NCBI RefSeq assembly: GCF_900547205.1
Contig: NZ_URFY01000001.1
Location: 62,001-126,000 of the forward strand
DNA length: 64,000 bases
From: an uncultured Bacteroides sp.
GTDB taxonomy: Bacteria > Bacteroidota > Bacteroidia > Bacteroidales > Bacteroidaceae
Direction: 5' to 3'
Positions 42,620 through 50,556 of this stretch are shown piece by piece. The translations under genes were made by a program, and so were the position numbers. The notes beneath the pieces are model-generated. The model did not search any database. It was not told where the DNA came from and saw only the letters and a program-made list of their open reading frames with translations. Position 1 is the first letter of the stretch, and each line of letters begins with the position of its first letter.

Positions 42620-44566
42620 TTATTTCTTAGGCTTTCTGCGTGCCCATCCTTCTTCACTGAAGTCAGGTTCTTTGTCTTTAAAGAACTGTTGCCAGTCATC
42701 AGTCTGTTTCGGACCACGGGCGCCGTATCCACGTTCTTCGCGACTAGGCTTATCACTTTTCTTTTTCTTATCAGCCGATTTATCGTCCTTTGATGCTCTT
42801 TCAGCTCTAGGTGCTCTGTCTGCTCTTTCGGTGCGAGCTCCGCTGCGTCTCTCCGAAGAACCGCCAAAAGGACGTTTTCCTCCTCTGCGTTCTGCCGAGC
42901 CACCGCTTTTGCGACCTTCGCCACTTTCTTCGCCAGCCACTTCAACAGACACTTTTCGTCCGTTCCAGCTAGATCGGCTCAATGCTTTTACCACATTCTG
43001 CGCTTCATTTTCAGGAACTTCGAAGAAAGAGAAGTTTTGCATCAGGTCGATGCGTCCCAGTTCGATGCGTCCGCGTGTGTTGCTGTTCAACAAACCAATC
43101 AGTTCATTCGGGAAGAAGTTGTCCGTTTTACCCAGATTGATAAACAGGCGGGTAAATCCCGGTGCAGCCTGACGACTTCTTTTCTCGAATCCGCCTTCTT
43201 TGCGCTCACCTCTTGCGCCACGTTCTCCACGGCTGTCGGTCGGTGTTTCTATTTCGGCACGGTTGCGGTAATACTCAGAGAAGCGGTTGAACTCATGCGA
43301 AACCATACGCTTGATAAGGTCTTCTTTGCTCAGCCATTCCAGTTTACGGTATATTTCGGGCATAAATTCAGAGATTTCCTCTTCGTTTACTTTCACCTTT
43401 TCGAGGTCGTCAATAACCTTAATCAACTGCTTCTGGCAGATACCTGCTGCTGTCGGCATCTCTCCGGCAATGAACTTCTTGCTGATAATACGCTCAATCT
43501 CGCGGAGTTTTCCTTTTTCACGAAGGTTGATGATAGCGATGGATGTACCAGTCTTTCCGGCACGTCCCGTACGTCCGCTACGGTGAGTGTAGCTTTCCGT
43601 ATCGTCGGGCAAACCGTAGTTGATGACGTGAGTCAGGTCATCCACGTCGAGTCCACGGGCAGCTACGTCGGTGGCAACAAGCAGTTGCAAGTTGCGGATG
43701 CGGAACTTCTGCATCACGGCGTCGCGTTGAGCCTGTGAAAGTTCGCCATGCAGTGCGTCGGCGTTGTAGCCTTCTTGCATTAGTTTATCTGCAATCTCCT
43801 GAGTTTCTTTACGGGTGCGGCAGAAGATGATACCATAAATCTGCGGATAATAGTCGACAATACGTTTCAGTGCTTCGAATTTATCTTTGGCTTGCACCGT
43901 AAAAGCTACGTGTTTCACGTTGCTGGTGCTTTCATTCTTACGTCCGATAGTGATTTCTTTTGCGTCACGCAGGTATTTCTTAGAAATACGTGCAATCTCC
44001 GGGCTCATTGTTGCCGAGAAAAGCAACGTGTTGCGTTCCTGCGGTACATCGGCAAGGATAGCGTTGATGCTGTCTGTAAATCCCATGTTCAGCATTTCGT
44101 CAGCTTCATCCATCACCACGTTGCGGATGGTAGACAGTGAAACGGTTTTCCGTTCCATCAAGTCCAGCAAGCGTCCGGGAGTGGCTACGATGATATGCAC
44201 GCCGCGTTTCAGGCTGCGTATCTGGCTGTCGATGGATGAACCACCGTAAACGGGCAGTACTTTCAGTCCGTCAACGTATTTTGAATAGTCGTTCAAATCT
44301 CCTGCTATCTGGAGACAAAGCTCACGGGTAGGGCAGAGGATAAGTGATTGGGGGATTCTGTTCTTTACGTCAATCTGTTGGATCAGGGGGAGGCCGAATG
44401 CGGCTGTCTTACCTGTTCCTGTCTGTGCAAGAGCTACTACGTCATTATTTTCTCCTAAAAGGTACGGAATCACTTCCTCTTGTACCGGCATGGGATTCTC
44501 ATATCCCATCTCTTCAATTGCTCTACGTATCTCCGGAGAAACGCCAAGCTCTTCAAATGTCTTCAT
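42620..44566 (-). CDS. DEAD-box RNA helicase with DbpA-type RNA-binding domain
   Basis: Encodes 648 residues. Helicase motifs in order: Q motif (MPVQEEVIP), I (AQTGTGKTA), Ia (PTRELCLQI), II (DEAD in VVMDEADEML), III (SAT), V (ATDVAARGLDVD) and VI (HRSGRTGRAG). A DbpA-like RNA-binding fold follows (TRLFINLGKTDNFFPNELI to KVSVEVAG, about 480-555), then a basic Arg/Lys/Glu-rich disordered tail with RAPRAERASKDDKS. This matches the CsdA/DeaD type, which aids ribosome assembly and RNA turnover, often in the cold. The gene is monocistronic with its own -7 box and terminator and has no functional link to the neighbouring PUL. Confidence 0.93.
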   Translation of the reverse strand: MKTFEELGVSPEIRRAIEEMGYENPMPVQEEVIPYLLGENNDVVALAQTGTGKTAAFGLPLIQQIDVKNRIPQSLILCPTRELCLQIAGDLNDYSKYVDGLKVLPVYGGSSIDSQIRSLKRGVHIIVATPGRLLDLMERKTVSLSTIRNVVMDEADEMLNMGFTDSINAILADVPQERNTLLFSATMSPEIARISKKYLRDAKEITIGRKNESTSNVKHVAFTVQAKDKFEALKRIVDYYPQIYGIIFCRTRKETQEIADKLMQEGYNADALHGELSQAQRDAVMQKFRIRNLQLLVATDVAARGLDVDDLTHVINYGLPDDTESYTHRSGRTGRAGKTGTSIAIINLREKGKLREIERIISKKFIAGEMPTAAGICQKQLIKVIDDLEKVKVNEEEISEFMPEIYRKLEWLSKEDLIKRMVSHEFNRFSEYYRNRAEIETPTDSRGERGARGERKEGGFEKRSRQAAPGFTRLFINLGKTDNFFPNELIGLLNSNTRGRIELGRIDLMQNFSFFEVPENEAQNVVKALSRSSWNGRKVSVEVAGEESGEGRKSGGSAERRGGKRPFGGSSERRSGARTERADRAPRAERASKDDKSADKKKKSDKPSREERGYGARGPKQTDDWQQFFKDKEPDFSEEGWARRKPKK

Positions 44567-44596
44567 TAAATCTCTGTATATCTTTTAATTCGGGTG

Positions 44597-44604
44597 CAAA
44601 GATA
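44597..44604 (-). promoter_or_regulatory. -7 box of the DEAD-box helicase gene
   Basis: Minus-strand TATCTTTG, 30 bases ahead of the ATG at 44566. Confidence 0.6.
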
Positions 44605-44640
44605 GAGAATAATTACGAATTATGAATTACAAATGACGAT

Positions 44641-45702
44641 TTATTCCAGTAGGATGCTGCGCAACTGTTCTATTTCTTCCGCAGAAAGACCGATTCCTTT
44701 CTTCAGATAGCCCTGCACGCTTCCATATTCCGCTTCGATTTGTTCTCTGGCGGCGTTTAGGAAATCTTCTTTAGCCGAGTAGATGGTGGTGATTGCTTCT
44801 TGTGAATTGACAGGCAATTTATAGGCATATCTAGAGGCTTTCGGGATATTGAAGTAGTCATTGCTGAGGCGGTAGTCGCTCATGATTACTTCATCGTTGA
44901 CGCCTAAAGCGGCAAGCAATAAGGCGGAAACCACTCCCGTGCGTCCTTTGCCGGAGGTGCAATGAATCACAGCCGGATAATTGTTACGGTTCAGAAGAAC
45001 GCTAAACAGCTCTTTATATTCCTTCCGGTAGTTGCTGACTAGTTCGCGGTTCATCCGCTCCACCAATCGGTAAATGGTATCGCTTTTTATTTTCTCTTCT
45101 TGAATGCCTTGCAGAATTTTCTCCATGTTCCCTGCTAGGATAGGGATATGAATGATATTAAACTCTTGGTTATTCAGTTGCGGGTAATTTTGGCGTTCAC
45201 TCTCCGAACGTAGGTCTATAATGGTTCTTATACCCATGTTCTTCAGTTCCCGGCGGGAGCAGCGCGGGATACTGTCTATTTGTGCCGAACGGTATATCAT
45301 TCCAAATCGAACTGTTTTTCCAGAATCGGTAGATTTATATCCACCTAAATCGCGGAAGTTCTGTATTCCTGGGATGTTGACGTTGCGGGTAGCAACTTTA
45401 ATCCTGTATTTGTCGTTGAATACCATCAGGTAATAGTAACGTTGAGACGGGTCATTGGTCACAATGCTCATCTTTCCGTCGGTAATGGAGGTCATTGCTA
45501 CGGGATGATTTTCAGGAATCAGCTCAGGAGAGTTAGAAGCGTATACTTTTACCTGTCCTTCCAGAGCCGGTACTGTTTCCCATTTGATAATACAATTTCC
45601 CACGTTATTCTCTTCGCACACCACGGTGATGTTGGGCGATGTGTCAGAGCAGGAGGGGAGCACTAAGAGAACGGTAAGCCAGCTTAACAGGTTTTTGTAC
45701 AT
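44641..45702 (-). CDS. Tyrosine-phosphatase-family lipoprotein
   Basis: Encodes 353 residues from the ATG at 45702, which gives a lipoprotein signal (lipobox VLPSC). A longer frame from 45735 overlaps the -7 box. An N-terminal fibronectin-like region (about 20-110) precedes a protein-tyrosine/serine phosphatase domain of the Y_phosphatase3 type. Its motifs are NFRDLGGYKSTDSG, TIIDLRSESER, and the P-loop HCTSGKGRTGV with the nucleophilic Cys and Arg. The domain normally hydrolyses phosphotyrosine, phosphoserine or phosphoinositides. On the outside of the inner membrane or on the outer membrane the substrate is unclear; dephosphorylation of imported glycans or dietary phosphates is possible. 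It is monocistronic. Confidence 0.87.
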   Translation of the reverse strand: MYKNLLSWLTVLLVLPSCSDTSPNITVVCEENNVGNCIIKWETVPALEGQVKVYASNSPELIPENHPVAMTSITDGKMSIVTNDPSQRYYYLMVFNDKYRIKVATRNVNIPGIQNFRDLGGYKSTDSGKTVRFGMIYRSAQIDSIPRCSRRELKNMGIRTIIDLRSESERQNYPQLNNQEFNIIHIPILAGNMEKILQGIQEEKIKSDTIYRLVERMNRELVSNYRKEYKELFSVLLNRNNYPAVIHCTSGKGRTGVVSALLLAALGVNDEVIMSDYRLSNDYFNIPKASRYAYKLPVNSQEAITTIYSAKEDFLNAAREQIEAEYGSVQGYLKKGIGLSAEEIEQLRSILLE

Positions 45703-45732
45703 AGTTTCTTTGTCTTTAAAATCACGTAAATG

Positions 45733-45740
45733 CAAAGATA
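45733..45740 (-). promoter_or_regulatory. -7 box of the phosphatase gene
   Basis: Minus-strand TATCTTTG, 30 bases ahead of the ATG at 45702. It overlaps the alternative start at 45735 and so fixes the start. Confidence 0.6.
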
Positions 45741-45816
45741 GGAATTACCCGCAGATGTGGTAATTCCTTTGCGATAATTAGCCTACGTTAATAGTAATTT
45801 ACGTGTCGGGAGAATC

Positions 45817-46737
45817 TTACTTGTAGCTCTTCGCAAACTCCATCGAAACAGAATTGCTAAAGCTGCGGCAAACCTCGGCTGCAAAATCCTTTCCGCATCG
45901 GATAATCTTGTCCCAAGTCTCTTCATTCAAGTTCCCTAGGTCACGATAGCGCACATCATACTTAAGCATTCCGTAGATTAACCCTGCATTGAAGTTGTCG
46001 CCCGCCCCGATGGTACTCACTGCTTCCAGGGGTTCAATTGGATAGTCTTTATTAACTAAGTTAGTGCGAAGAGATACTTTCTCCCCTCCCGAAGTGCAGA
46101 TAAAGCGGGGACAGTAGAACTTGATTTTATCTTTATAGATTTTGTCTGCGTCCTGAAGGTTATACATATAAGAGAAATCTTCTGATGAACCACGGACGAT
46201 ATCCGCATATTCCAGATTCTCGATAATGGTAGGAGCCAGCTTCATCGCCTCATCTTTGTGTGAAGAGCGGAAGTTGGGGTCATAATAAACAATGGCTTTC
46301 TTCTCACGCGCCTGGTCGAGCAATTCCAGAATCTTTTCCCGCAGAACGGGATTGAGGGCATAGTACGAGCCTATCATCACGATGTCGTCTTCTTCCAGTT
46401 TAGGAAAAAGAACATCCAGACGTTGCTTGGGGTAATCTTTGTAGAAGATATATTCGGCATCGCTCTTCTCATTGAGAAAGGCGAGCGATACCGGTGATTT
46501 TCCGTCGGGGAATACATTCACGTGCTTGGTAGGGATATTGTTCTCGCGCATGAATTGCAGAATGATATTGCCTACGCGGTCATTGCCCGTCTCGCTGATG
46601 AAGCTGACGTTGGCGCCCATTCGCCCCAGAGAAACGATGCCGTTGAATACAGAGCCTCCCGGTACGGCTGCGGAAGGCTGGTCGCCTCGAAAGATGATAT
46701 CGAGGATTGTTTCGCCGATACCTATTACTTTTCGCAT
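45817..46737 (-). CDS. PfkB-family carbohydrate kinase
   Basis: Encodes 306 residues. PfkB/ribokinase motifs are visible: GETILDIIF at the N terminus, GGSVFNGIVSLGRMGANVSFI (signature 1), and VSTIGAGDNFNAGLIYG (signature 2, with the catalytic Asp in GAGD). The family phosphorylates sugars such as fructose, ribose or ketodeoxygluconate with ATP in the cytosol. The start overlaps the end of the upstream SIS-domain gene by 13 bases, so the two are translationally coupled. The partner is an arabinose-5-phosphate isomerase homologue, so a link to Kdo or pentose-phosphate metabolism is possible. The substrate cannot be fixed from motifs alone; fructokinase-like by length. Confidence 0.87.
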   Translation of the reverse strand: MRKVIGIGETILDIIFRGDQPSAAVPGGSVFNGIVSLGRMGANVSFISETGNDRVGNIILQFMRENNIPTKHVNVFPDGKSPVSLAFLNEKSDAEYIFYKDYPKQRLDVLFPKLEEDDIVMIGSYYALNPVLREKILELLDQAREKKAIVYYDPNFRSSHKDEAMKLAPTIIENLEYADIVRGSSEDFSYMYNLQDADKIYKDKIKFYCPRFICTSGGEKVSLRTNLVNKDYPIEPLEAVSTIGAGDNFNAGLIYGMLKYDVRYRDLGNLNEETWDKIIRCGKDFAAEVCRSFSNSVSMEFAKSYK

Positions 46738-47330
46738 AGTGATCTTGATTTTTCTCCCAGATAGCCGCCGTGGTGTCGTTTAGAATATTCTGCGATGGTG
46801 AAACCGGTTTCCTTCATGGTTTGCACCACTAGTATATCGCCAATCACTGTCATGGCAGTAGTCGATGTAGTTGGTGTCATGCCCAGCGTGCATACTTCCG
46901 CCGGTTTGCCGGTGCTCAGGCAGACATCCGATTCGTGTGCCAGGGGGCTGTCGGGATTTCCGGTGATAACGATAAACTTCAGTTCCGGGTCCAAGTTGTG
47001 CGCCAAGCGGGTCAGCTCAACGATTTCGCGCGTCTTGCCGGAGTTGGAGATAAGCAACAGTAAATCGTTCTTCTGTAAGATACCCAAATCTCCGTGTTGC
47101 GCTTCGCTGGGGTGCAGAAACACGGATGGGATTCCGGTGGAACAGAAAGTAGTAGCGATGTTCATGGCAATCTGTCCGGCCTTTCCCATGCCGGAAGTAA
47201 CTAATTTCCCTTTTTTCTGATGTATTTGTTCTACAATCAGTTTCACGGCTTTCTCGTAAGCGTCTGTTACAGGTATGTTGAGCACGGCCTGTGCTTCCTG
47301 TTGCAAGAGTTGTTTGATGGAGTCTATCAT
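46725..47330 (-). CDS. kdsD: SIS-domain sugar isomerase, arabinose-5-phosphate isomerase type (no CBS domains)
   Basis: Encodes 201 residues, a single SIS domain. Motifs are TSGMGKAGQIAMNIATTF, the Ser-rich LLISNSGKTREIVEL phosphate-binding loop, HPSEAQHGDLG with a catalytic His, and LGMTPTTSTTAM. The block matches KdsD/KpsF enzymes that convert ribulose 5-phosphate to arabinose 5-phosphate, the first step of Kdo synthesis. The two C-terminal CBS domains of the Escherichia coli enzyme are absent; short single-domain forms of this kind are known from Bacteroides fragilis. It lies 4 bases behind the LOG gene and overlaps the PfkB gene by 13 bases. Confidence 0.85.
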   Translation of the reverse strand: MIDSIKQLLQQEAQAVLNIPVTDAYEKAVKLIVEQIHQKKGKLVTSGMGKAGQIAMNIATTFCSTGIPSVFLHPSEAQHGDLGILQKNDLLLLISNSGKTREIVELTRLAHNLDPELKFIVITGNPDSPLAHESDVCLSTGKPAEVCTLGMTPTTSTTAMTVIGDILVVQTMKETGFTIAEYSKRHHGGYLGEKSRSLCEK

Positions 47331-47334
47331 ATAA

Positions 47335-47868
47335 TCAGTTTATTTTTTCTTTTAGTTCTTCCAAGGTGTTTGTCACTTCGTAGTATGTTGAAAATGGTTG
47401 TCGGGCAAAGCCTTTTTCTTCCAGCGTTTTGAGTGCTTTCAGCAGTTCATCGTAGAACCCGTATTCGTTGTAAAAGATCACCTTCTTCCGGTGGTAACCG
47501 ATGGAAGCGGCAGCTATTACGTGAAAAATCTCATCGAGTGTGCCTACGCCACCGGGCAGTGCTACGAGTATGTCCGACTTCTCCGTTATTACGTCTTTGC
47601 GATCACTCAGGTTGCGTGTATGAATCACTTCGTCCAAGAGAGTGCTCACCCTCCCTTTTTCTTCCAGTTTGGTGGGAACTACTCCGACGACTGTGCCGCC
47701 GCTGTCTTTCACCGCACGCGCCACACATTCCATCAGTCCGAGGTCGGCACCTCCATAAATCAACGTTTTGCCTGTTTGCCCCATCCATTCGCCAATCTGG
47801 CGGGCGCTGTCAAAGTACATTTTGTCAATGTTTTCCGAGGCAGAACAGAATATTCCTATCTTTTTCAT
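47335..47868 (-). CDS. LOG-family (TIGR00730) Rossmann-fold nucleotide phosphoribohydrolase
   Basis: Encodes 177 residues. The N terminus KKIGIFCSAS and the two signature loops GGADLGLMECVARAV and PGGVGTLDEIFHV define the LOG family, with the PGGxGTxxE phosphate-binding/catalytic motif intact. Members release nucleobases from nucleoside 5'-monophosphates, in plants activating cytokinins. In bacteria the role is usually nucleotide salvage or unknown. It is first in a three-gene minus-strand operon (LOG, arabinose-5-phosphate isomerase, PfkB kinase) and is divergent from the M16 peptidase gene. Free ribose 5-phosphate from this reaction could in principle feed the adjacent pentose-phosphate enzymes, but that is speculation. 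Confidence 0.9.
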   Translation of the reverse strand: MKKIGIFCSASENIDKMYFDSARQIGEWMGQTGKTLIYGGADLGLMECVARAVKDSGGTVVGVVPTKLEEKGRVSTLLDEVIHTRNLSDRKDVITEKSDILVALPGGVGTLDEIFHVIAAASIGYHRKKVIFYNEYGFYDELLKALKTLEEKGFARQPFSTYYEVTNTLEELKEKIN

Positions 47869-47934
47869 ATACGTTGTTACTGTTATAGTCTACAAATATC
47901 TGCAATTTTCTATAAACAGCAATAAGTTTTATTG

Positions 47935-47942
47935 TATTTTTG
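47935..47942 (+). promoter_or_regulatory. -7 box of the M16 peptidase gene
   Basis: TATTTTTG matches TAnnTTTG and lies 31 bases ahead of the ATG at 47974. An upstream in-frame start at 47932 overlaps the box and is rejected. Confidence 0.6.
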
Positions 47943-47973
47943 TGGCATTAATTCAATAAGGAAGTATAAAACA

Positions 47974-49194
47974 ATGCATTGCAACCAATATACACTGCCC
48001 AATGGCCTGCGCATCATCCACGAACCGACTCTCTCAAAAGTAGCTTATTGTGGTTTTGCCATCGATGCCGGAACGCGCGACGAGGCGGAGAATGAACAGG
48101 GAATGGCTCATTTTGTAGAACATCTTATCTTTAAAGGAACTGAGAAGCGGAAAGCGTGGCACATCCTCAACCGGATGGAAAATGTGGGCGGCGACTTGAA
48201 TGCTTATACTAATAAGGAGGAAACGGTGGTTTATGCCGCCTTTCTGACCGAGCATCTGGGGCGTGCGCTGGAGTTGTTGGGAGATATTGTATTTCATTCC
48301 ACTTTCCCGCAACATGAGATTGAGAAAGAGACTGAAGTGATTATCGACGAAATCCAATCTTACGAGGATACTCCTTCCGAACTTATCTTCGATGATTTTG
48401 AAGATATGATTTTCCGCAATCATCCTCTAGGGAGAAATATACTAGGCAAACCGGAATTGCTGAGGAGCTTTCGCACGGAAGATGTGCTGTCGTTCACTCG
48501 TCGGTATTATCAGCCGGGGAATATGGTGTTCTTCGTGCAGGGGCAATATGACTTCAAGAAGATTGTCCGGATGGCAGAGAAATACTTCTCGGATATCCCA
48601 TCCGTGGCAGTGGATAATCGCCGTACACCTCCGCCGTTCTACGTCCCCGAGCATCTCACGGTGAATAAAGAGACGCATCAGGCTCATGTGATGATTGGCA
48701 GTCGCGGCTATAATGCGTTTGATGATAAGCGGACAGCTTTGTATCTGCTGAACAATATCCTCGGTGGTCCCGGCATGAACAGTAAGTTGAACGTTTCTCT
48801 TCGCGAGCGGAGAGGGCTGGTTTATACCGTCGAGTCCAACCTGACTTCGTACACCGATACGGGTGTGTTCTGCATTTACTTCGGCACGGATACGGAAGAC
48901 ATGGATACTTGTCTGAAACTGACTTATAAAGAATTGAAGCGAATGCGGGATGTGAAGATGTCGTCTTCTCAACTGGCAGCGGCGAAGAAACAATTGATTG
49001 GGCAAATCGGTGTCGCTTCCGATAATTTTGAGAATAATGCGTTGGGGATGGCGAAGACTTTCTTGCATTACCATAAGTTTGAATCTTCCGAGCTGGTGTT
49101 TAAACGCATTGAATCGCTGACTGCCGAGCAGTTGCTGGAAGTGGCGAATGAGATGTTTGCGGAGGAGTATTTGTCTACGTTGATTTACAGGTAG
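47974..49194 (+). CDS. M16 family zinc peptidase (pitrilysin type)
   Basis: Encodes 406 residues. The inverted zinc motif HxxEH is HFVEH (about residue 46), with the distal Glu in the KETEVIIDEIQSYEDTP block. NLDAYTNKEETVY-like sequence (GDLNAYTNKEETVVYAAF) and the C-terminal half-domain (LLNNILGGPGMNSKLNVSLRERRGLVYTVES) complete a single processing-peptidase subunit of about 45 kDa. No signal peptide is seen, so it is probably cytosolic. Such subunits act as homodimers or with an inactive partner on short peptides. It is divergent from the LOG operon and alone on its strand before a repeat-rich gap. Confidence 0.92.
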   Translation: MHCNQYTLPNGLRIIHEPTLSKVAYCGFAIDAGTRDEAENEQGMAHFVEHLIFKGTEKRKAWHILNRMENVGGDLNAYTNKEETVVYAAFLTEHLGRALELLGDIVFHSTFPQHEIEKETEVIIDEIQSYEDTPSELIFDDFEDMIFRNHPLGRNILGKPELLRSFRTEDVLSFTRRYYQPGNMVFFVQGQYDFKKIVRMAEKYFSDIPSVAVDNRRTPPPFYVPEHLTVNKETHQAHVMIGSRGYNAFDDKRTALYLLNNILGGPGMNSKLNVSLRERRGLVYTVESNLTSYTDTGVFCIYFGTDTEDMDTCLKLTYKELKRMRDVKMSSSQLAAAKKQLIGQIGVASDNFENNALGMAKTFLHYHKFESSELVFKRIESLTAEQLLEVANEMFAEEYLSTLIYR

Positions 49195-49251
49195 TTGTGT
49201 GGAATATCATTGACATAATTCGCCAACATGACAATACTATATTAACTGAGA

Positions 49252-49501
49252 TTCACCTCTTTCACCTTTCTCTTGAAACACTGATGGATAAGTCGATTGC
49301 GGGTGAAGGGGAATGTGTTTTTAGGTCTAACTAACGGTTTCACCGCTTTCACCGCTAACCTTTGTATACACCACTTTCGGAAAGCAATAGAAACAGGAAA
49401 GTGAAAGCGGTGAAGGCGGAAAACGAGTAGGAAAACAGGTGGTCCTTCACCCTGTATCTCCTTATTCATCGGCATTTCAAGAAAAAGGTGAAAGGGGTGA
49501 A
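49252..49501. repeat. 250-bp nested palindrome built from TTCACC motifs
   Basis: Four nested pairs share one centre. The outer arms (49252-49278 and 49475-49501) are 27 bp with two mismatches. Next are GGGTGAAGG/CCTTCACCC (49301-49309, 49444-49452), then TTCACCGCTTTCAC (49339-49352) with its inverse (49401-49414), then CACTTTC/GAAAGTG (49372-49378, 49397-49403). The whole can fold into one long hairpin on either strand. It lies in the 660-base gap between convergent genes, ahead of a 22-bp array. No gene is evident; an open frame across it looks accidental. Confidence 0.75.
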
Positions 49502-49592
49502 CCGAGGACATAACCAATAGTAGGAATAGCTCCGAAATGGCTGATGAAATAGGTATTAGTACTTTCCGACAGAGATAAAATGAGTATTTTAA

Positions 49593-49790
49593 CAAGCATT
49601 GTTACACCGCATATCAAGCATTGTTACACCGCATATCAAGCATTGTTACACTGCATAACAAGCATTGTTAACTGTGATATCAAGCATTGCTAATTGTGAT
49701 AACAAGTATTAATAGCTGAGTTCCCAAGTGTTAATAGTCAATATGTTAGCTATTAATAGCTGGTAACTTAAGTATTAATAGCTGAGTTAA
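49593..49790. repeat. Nine tandem 22-bp repeats (array C)
   Basis: Exactly nine 22-base units fill 198 bases. The first two (49593, 49615) are identical: CAAGCATTGTTACACCGCAT plus AT. Later units drift stepwise to TAAGTATTAATAGCTGAGTT plus AA. Short dyads sit in or across units (AACAA-GCA-TTGTT; AGCTATTAATAGCT at about units 7-8). It has the same period as arrays A and B but a different sequence. The gradient of divergence suggests growth at the left edge. Confidence 0.88.
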
Positions 49791-49854
49791 ACCTACCCTC
49801 CTTTTCTCTTTTTATATTTCTTTTCATCAATCGGATATATTATTCATCCTTCGT

Positions 49855-50481
49855 TTATTTACTCAATACCAGCAAACTCTCCGGCCCCATATTGAAAAGC
49901 AAATCAATAATGCTCAGATTGGGCAGAAACCCGAGTTTGGGTTCAAACACCTGATAGTAGGGGTGCGGAACGAACTCCGGGTCCTCCACTCGGAAGTCCT
50001 TCTTGGGATGGATGATTTCACGGAAGTCCGTTTCTTCGGGGGTGAAATCTGTTTTGTATTCAGAGGTCCGTTCCATCGTGGGATGAATATCAATCAATTC
50101 GCAAACCAAGTGGCAGAGTTCCTCGTTGAAATCGATTAGAAACTCGTATTTCTTTTCGTAGAAGGGGTGGAAGTCATCTTTGTAGTATTCAAAGAAAGGC
50201 GTGTTGTTGTAAGCCGATTCGATGGCGTTCCAATGCAGGTGGCGCCAGTTGCCGTGGTCGGAGATGCGGATGTCCTTCATGGGGCATTTCAGCGTATCGG
50301 GTTTCACGGTAGGGATGGAGAGTGCCAGTTCACCGGCAGGTGCGGCGATGGTGCAACGGTTGCGGTAGGTTTGCTTTATGTAGTGGTCATGTTGTTCTAC
50401 ATACACGTTGTCGTATGCCAGCAGTTTGCTGTAGTATTCTATCGGAGCGAGATATGCAGAGGATAAATAGGCTGTTTTCAT
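49855..50481 (-). CDS. WbqC family protein
   Basis: Encodes 208 residues. The N terminus TAYLSSAYLAPIEYYSKLL and the block KDIRISDHGNWRHLHWNAIESAYNNTPFFEYYKDDF are typical of the WbqC-like family, first named from an O-antigen locus. The biochemical function is unproven; a link to amino-sugar or nucleotide-sugar modification has been suggested. It has no signal peptide. It starts 75 bases after the signal-peptidase paralogue and is the last gene of the dapB-lepB run, after which comes the array-C gap. Confidence 0.85.
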   Translation of the reverse strand: MKTAYLSSAYLAPIEYYSKLLAYDNVYVEQHDHYIKQTYRNRCTIAAPAGELALSIPTVKPDTLKCPMKDIRISDHGNWRHLHWNAIESAYNNTPFFEYYKDDFHPFYEKKYEFLIDFNEELCHLVCELIDIHPTMERTSEYKTDFTPEETDFREIIHPKKDFRVEDPEFVPHPYYQVFEPKLGFLPNLSIIDLLFNMGPESLLVLSK

Positions 50482-50556
50482 TGCTTTTTTATGGATTGAT
50501 ACAGTTGGGGGATTGTTCGTTTAACTACTTGTTTTACCGTCTAAATCTGTCGTTCA

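Noticed and set aside
49242..49595. 117-codon open frame on minus across the palindrome
   Set aside because: It runs through the nested palindrome and motif repeats, and its amino-acid pattern is that of repeat DNA read in one frame. No start signal or family resemblance.
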